Assembly (NCBI GenBank): GCA_964425005.1
Contig: CAYRKT010000021.1
Span: 1-23,978, forward strand
Reading direction: 5' to 3'
Length of the DNA: 23,978 nucleotides
Source of the DNA: CAYRKT01 sp964425005
GTDB taxonomy: Bacteria; Synergistota; Synergistia; CAYRKT01
The position numbers and the translations under genes are program-made. Below are positions 20,897 through 23,978 of the stretch, piece after piece. A model generated the notes under the pieces. It did no database searches, was not told the origin of the DNA, and was given only the letters and a program-made list of their open reading frames with translations. Every line of letters starts with the position of its first letter. The first letter of the stretch is position 1.

Positions 20897-21598
20897 ATGA
20901 CGACCAGTCTGGCTATAGGGACAACTGTTTCTCACATATCTCAGAAGCTTGGGGAGTTTTTCCGGTTTCTCCCAGCCTCTTCTAGTTCTATAGGAGACCA
21001 CTACACTACTGAAGTTGAAGACCTAATAAGCAGAGTTCTTCTAAAGCACCAGTCTCAGGCAGGGAGGGGTGCTGATGCCCTCATGAATAAGGGGAAGTGG
21101 TGGAGCTACTTTTTTACTAGGAACACTATAAGCCCAGAGATAGACAGGCCGAAGAACATACCTGGAAGAGTAAAGCCTGGAACGCCAGAGGAACACTATG
21201 TGGTGGTAAAGGCTATTCCTTATGCCAAGGTTGGCATAGACTACAATATTGTTTCCAACGACATGTCAATGCTCGAAGACTTGGAGGAGGCGATACTTCT
21301 ACGCACCCTGACGCTTACCCAAGAGTTCACGGTGGAGATAGAAGACACCGATTTTCAGTTTTCAATGCAGTATTCAATACTGGACTCAAGCATTAGCTAC
21401 AGAATAAACCCAACAGAACTGGGCTCGCTTTCTGTCCTGAGCATGCCAGTAGAGATTAGATACCCGGTAATAATGTTCCCAAGAGAGGTAAAGGAGATAA
21501 GAAGAATAGTGTTCAGAATACTTCTCTACGGAACTTGCGAGCCTATAAAGGTAATAGAGGTTACTCCACCTCCGTCACAGCAAGAAGGTGGTCCATAG
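20897..21598 (+). CDS. Hypothetical virion structural protein (233 aa)
   Basis: Not recognised. A short helical N-terminus is followed by loops with many Pro/Gly (RPKNIPGRVKPGTPEE, about 80-95) and a long beta-rich C-terminal half (IRYPVIMFPREV, then RRIVFRILLYGTCEPIKVIEV in outline), ending in a Pro/Gln/Gly tail. No membrane segment or signal peptide. It lies in the rightward block with likely virion genes and has its own leaderless promoter element. Baseplate or neck roles are possible; the sequence does not decide. Confidence 0.65.
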   Translation: MTTSLAIGTTVSHISQKLGEFFRFLPASSSSIGDHYTTEVEDLISRVLLKHQSQAGRGADALMNKGKWWSYFFTRNTISPEIDRPKNIPGRVKPGTPEEHYVVVKAIPYAKVGIDYNIVSNDMSMLEDLEEAILLRTLTLTQEFTVEIEDTDFQFSMQYSILDSSISYRINPTELGSLSVLSMPVEIRYPVIMFPREVKEIRRIVFRILLYGTCEPIKVIEVTPPPSQQEGGP

Positions 21599-21621
21599 AT
21601 TTCGGGTTTAAAGAAACATTT

Positions 21622-22314
21622 ATGAGAAGAAATTTGTTTCTGCTCCCGCTAATCCTGGGGTTATTAGCAACCCTCCTTACAAGCTGTGGTGTAAAAGAGC
21701 AGGGAATGAGCCTGGAAGAAGGCTACAGGGAAACGAAGGCTAGCTCCAGCCTCATCTGGGCAGGGGCGATACCCATATGCACAGGAACGGCTACCACAGA
21801 ACTGGGAGAAAGGGTTCTGGTAAGCGCCGGGCATTGCCTTACGGAGGTAAAAAACCTTGACAGGTTTTATGTGGAAAGAAACTCTCTGACGCAAAGAGGC
21901 GTGAAAGTAGAACTGCTACGAGAGAAATATTTTGGACCTGAAAGGTGGAAAGAGGGAGACTTTGCCCTGTTCAGGCTACCACAGGAGAGCAAGCTTCGGA
22001 GTGTTCCTGTATGTAAGGAGCTACCAAGGACGGGGGAAGAGGTGTGGTCCTGGGCCGGGCCTGCTGGTATAGAGCCTGTATTGCTTTCGGGTAAGTTTTC
22101 TGGAGTGGCAAACTTTCCAGCCAATCCAAGAAGGCCAGCCAACGGGCTTTTGGTAGTCAGCTTTAGCGTTCAGAAAGGGGCCTCTGGAGCCGGGGTGTTC
22201 AAGATGGAGGGAGGAAAACCGTGCGTGTGGGGAGTGGTGGCCGGACGGCCAGAGGAGATACCAGGCATCTCCTACATCTACCCCATAATCTCCGATATCA
22301 AATCCTTACCCTAA
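21622..22314 (+). CDS. Trypsin-like serine protease, predicted lipoprotein
   Basis: The 230-residue protein has a lipoprotein signal peptide: MRRN, a hydrophobic core to about residue 20, and lipobox LTSC with Cys22. The mature part is a chymotrypsin-fold protease: VSAGHC with His71, GDFALF with Asp113, and GASGAG with Ser188, all present. Cys53/Cys72 flank the His as in the classic disulphide of this family, and Cys131/Cys201 may pair too. It should be exported and lipid-anchored, facing the periplasm or outside. The start follows the signal peptide; an upstream frame to 21535 overlaps the previous gene and is rejected. No ribosome site is seen. It lies 23 nt after the virion protein gene and ends 3 nt from a convergent gene. 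Possible roles are superinfection exclusion, lysis or processing of surface proteins; the substrate is unknown. Confidence 0.9.
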   Translation: MRRNLFLLPLILGLLATLLTSCGVKEQGMSLEEGYRETKASSSLIWAGAIPICTGTATTELGERVLVSAGHCLTEVKNLDRFYVERNSLTQRGVKVELLREKYFGPERWKEGDFALFRLPQESKLRSVPVCKELPRTGEEVWSWAGPAGIEPVLLSGKFSGVANFPANPRRPANGLLVVSFSVQKGASGAGVFKMEGGKPCVWGVVAGRPEEIPGISYIYPIISDIKSLP

Positions 22315-22317
22315 AGC

Positions 22318-23886
22318 TCACGGCGCTGGGGTCATGAAGTCAGTAGAGAAAGTTTCCTCAGAAATGACGTAGTAAAGGTTGCTTGGTAGCTCGTAGCGGT
22401 AAACATACCCACGGGTGGTGGGAGAGGGGGCAATCTGAGAGTACTGCAACACCTGACCGTCCGGGGTGCGGATTATTGGTATAACACTCTTCTTATCTGT
22501 GGTAATGGTAAGTATTCCTCCAGACTGGACCTGATACTTTGCCCTTGGAGGAGGAGGTTGAGGACTAAAACCCTCCCTCAAGCAAATACCATACAAAGCG
22601 GTAAAAGCGGTTGAGATGGAAGGGTCGTGATCCAAATGGTTGCCCCAAAAATCGTACCTGTCATGCCACAGATAGTCCCCAGGGGGTAGCCTGAGCCAAT
22701 CCCAGAGGAAGGACTCGACGGGGGAGGAAGTGTAGCCAAGACGCTTTAAGATAAGCATTCCCCAGATACCCCAAAGCTCAAGGTCTCCTATCCACCAACC
22801 AGATTGGGAATACAAGGAACCAGACTCCTCAGTCCAGTCAAAGTTGACCCCAACGAAATACTTCGGGTTCTGGAACCAAGCTTGATTGAAGATAAACTGG
22901 TATGGAAGGTAGGGAGCATTAGGATTGGTATCACGCATTATATAGGGATACTCAAAAATAGCGTCCACGAAAGAGCCCAAACCACTAGCCATCTGTTCCA
23001 AGGTTACTGAGTTTCCCTGCCAGTCTTGGACTTGGAACTGGGTGCCTTCTAGAGAAATGGCCTTTTCTAGAAGAAGTGAGATGGCCGCCATGTGTTCTAT
23101 AGTCCAGCGGTTCCAGGTTAGGGTGTGAGAGGAGTTGTGAGACACAAAAGCATGTGGAGGAGCCCAAGCTAGGAAGCTGGGAACCTCACCCAAACCCACC
23201 CTATTCCTGTTAACGTTTAGTGCCAAAGCAACGGTCTTAAGGAGGTTCCTCGCTTTATCACGGTACTGAGTGTTGAAGGTGGCAGAGAAGAGTTCATAAT
23301 ATGCAGTAGCCGCCCAAGCGATGTTCCTTAGGAGTACGGTATCAGTAATCTTCCTCCAAGAACCGTTTTCAAACCTGGCAATTCCGGCTACAAGCTTTAT
23401 CGGGGTACCGAAAAAAGAAGAATCAACGGTCATCCAGTCAATAAACTGGGCTATCTTCTCAGCAAGCTCAAGGTTAGAGGTAGTTATGGCGTTTTTGACG
23501 ATGAAATAGGAAGGAGTTATTTCAAGAAAGTTCCCAGTTCCCAGGGAGCCGTCTTGAGATATCCCTCTAAAAATTCCACCAACGGGCGGGTTGGGGTATC
23601 CGTTTTGAGAGTAAAAAGGGTCATCGGAGTTTTTCACGACCGAACGAGAGCGGTTAGCAAAAAGAGGAGGGTTTCCTACAAAGTTTACTTTGTTTATGCT
23701 CAAAAAGTAATACTCCACCTGAGCAGTAGTCAAGTTCTCTATAGGCTCGTGGGGTTGGGGGTTGTTGGCATTCCATATGTAGCCGCCGTTGACATCGCTA
23801 TTATCGGAAATGAACCTTTTCTGGGCAATGATGGATGAAAGATGGTCATGGGTAGGAACCGGGAGAGCGTTGGTCCTGAGTGCCAT
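22318..23886 (-). CDS. Unknown large protein with helical-toroid look (522 aa)
   Basis: Not recognised. About residues 60-440 hold regularly spaced amphipathic helices and many Trp, Tyr, Asn and Asp residues (for example WNRWTIEHMAAISLLLEKA, SGWWIGDLELWGIWGMLILKRLG in outline), as in alpha/alpha-toroid enzymes acting on sugars. A Pro-rich hinge (PQPPPPRAKY) leads to a small beta domain of about 70 residues. No signal peptide, so it may be a virion-bound hydrolase or host-surface binding protein rather than a secreted enzyme. The ATG at 23886 is chosen over a frame reaching 23961 because a TATAAT sits 7 nt before it. The carbohydrate link is a hypothesis from composition. Confidence 0.7.
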   Translation of the reverse strand: MALRTNALPVPTHDHLSSIIAQKRFISDNSDVNGGYIWNANNPQPHEPIENLTTAQVEYYFLSINKVNFVGNPPLFANRSRSVVKNSDDPFYSQNGYPNPPVGGIFRGISQDGSLGTGNFLEITPSYFIVKNAITTSNLELAEKIAQFIDWMTVDSSFFGTPIKLVAGIARFENGSWRKITDTVLLRNIAWAATAYYELFSATFNTQYRDKARNLLKTVALALNVNRNRVGLGEVPSFLAWAPPHAFVSHNSSHTLTWNRWTIEHMAAISLLLEKAISLEGTQFQVQDWQGNSVTLEQMASGLGSFVDAIFEYPYIMRDTNPNAPYLPYQFIFNQAWFQNPKYFVGVNFDWTEESGSLYSQSGWWIGDLELWGIWGMLILKRLGYTSSPVESFLWDWLRLPPGDYLWHDRYDFWGNHLDHDPSISTAFTALYGICLREGFSPQPPPPRAKYQVQSGGILTITTDKKSVIPIIRTPDGQVLQYSQIAPSPTTRGYVYRYELPSNLYYVISEETFSTDFMTPAP

Positions 23887-23893
23887 GTAAAAC

Positions 23894-23920
23894 ATTATAA
23901 ACGACCTTGTAAAAAGGCAA
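23894..23920 (-). promoter_or_regulatory. Leaderless promoter of the 522-aa gene
   Basis: TATAAT (23899-23894) lies 7 nt (GTTTTAC) before the ATG at 23886. TTGCCT at 23920-23915, the same -35-like hexamer as at 10370, gives a short 15-nt spacer. The start point would be the start codon itself. Confidence 0.65.
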
Positions 23921-23930
23921 CAGGGTTGCC
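23911..23930 (-). terminator. Small intrinsic terminator of an upstream gene
   Basis: On the minus strand GGCAAC, loop CCT, GTTGCC is followed by five T: a 6-bp hairpin terminator for whatever leftward gene lies beyond the window edge (a frame from the edge stops near 23955). It overlaps the -35 region of the 522-aa gene, and the palindrome could equally be an operator. Confidence 0.5.
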
Positions 23931-23978
23931 ACTTAGATAAAAAGCCAAAGCCGTTAACCATCGGAAAGAAAGGAGCGG

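Noticed and set aside
1..23978. tRNA genes, CRISPR arrays, integrase or transposase
   Set aside because: Reading both strands I saw no cloverleaf-like gene, no regularly spaced repeats and no such protein motifs; short RNAs could still be missed without a covariance search.

Overview
The window is part of the genome of a tailed double-stranded DNA bacteriophage, assembled into a scaffold with one gap (100 N at 18144-18243). It has dense, mostly unidirectional gene blocks, a T4-like head module (terminase large subunit, S77-type prohead protease, portal, acidic scaffold candidate, gp23-like major capsid protein), a phage replication set (zinc-finger/Toprim primase, DnaB-type helicase, RusA-type resolvase) and many small unknown proteins. 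A tail-tube or baseplate-like protein suggests, without proving, a contractile tail. The host looks bacterial. Several genes have a -10 hexamer ending 6-9 nt before the ATG, so their mRNA would be leaderless or nearly so, while others have strong Shine-Dalgarno sites. This mix, frequent AGA/AGG and ATA codons in most genes, and a capsid gene written in GC-ending codons together suggest a GC-rich thermophile such as Deinococcus-Thermus. The host assignment is inference.

Layout. 1-1180: the possible end of a plus-strand gene and a minus-strand probable virion protein. 1258-1860: dCTP deaminase, the only complete plus-strand gene in the left 17.9 kb. 1976-5263: small minus-strand genes (four-helix membrane protein, two zinc-ribbon proteins, an HExxH metallopeptidase, several unknowns), many with their own promoter. 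5310-8977: RusA-like nuclease, helicase and primase, transcribed primase to helicase to RusA. 9090-10336: two unknown proteins. 10451-17882: the head module, transcribed terminase, protease, portal, scaffold, capsid, and closed by a strong intrinsic terminator. 17883-17992: divergent promoter region. 17993-18479: tail-fibre-like protein broken by the gap. 18569-19090: tail-tube-like gene on minus. 19159-22314: rightward block with an unknown protein, an acidic protein with an AT-hook-like tail, a very basic Cys-motif protein, two probable virion proteins and a trypsin-like lipoprotein protease. 22318-23886: a 522-aa unknown protein on minus.

How the parts fit. dCTP deaminase feeds dUMP/dTTP synthesis. 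Primase, helicase and RusA replicate and resolve the genome. Terminase, portal, protease, scaffold and capsid build and fill the head. The capsid gene is set between its own -10 element and a terminator, which suits its need for high expression. The primase leader carries a hairpin that hides its ribosome site, with a promoter overlapping the hairpin's first arm. This resembles the T4 genes whose ribosome site is hidden in long early transcripts and free in transcripts from a local promoter. I found no tRNA, rRNA, CRISPR array, integrase or insertion sequence.
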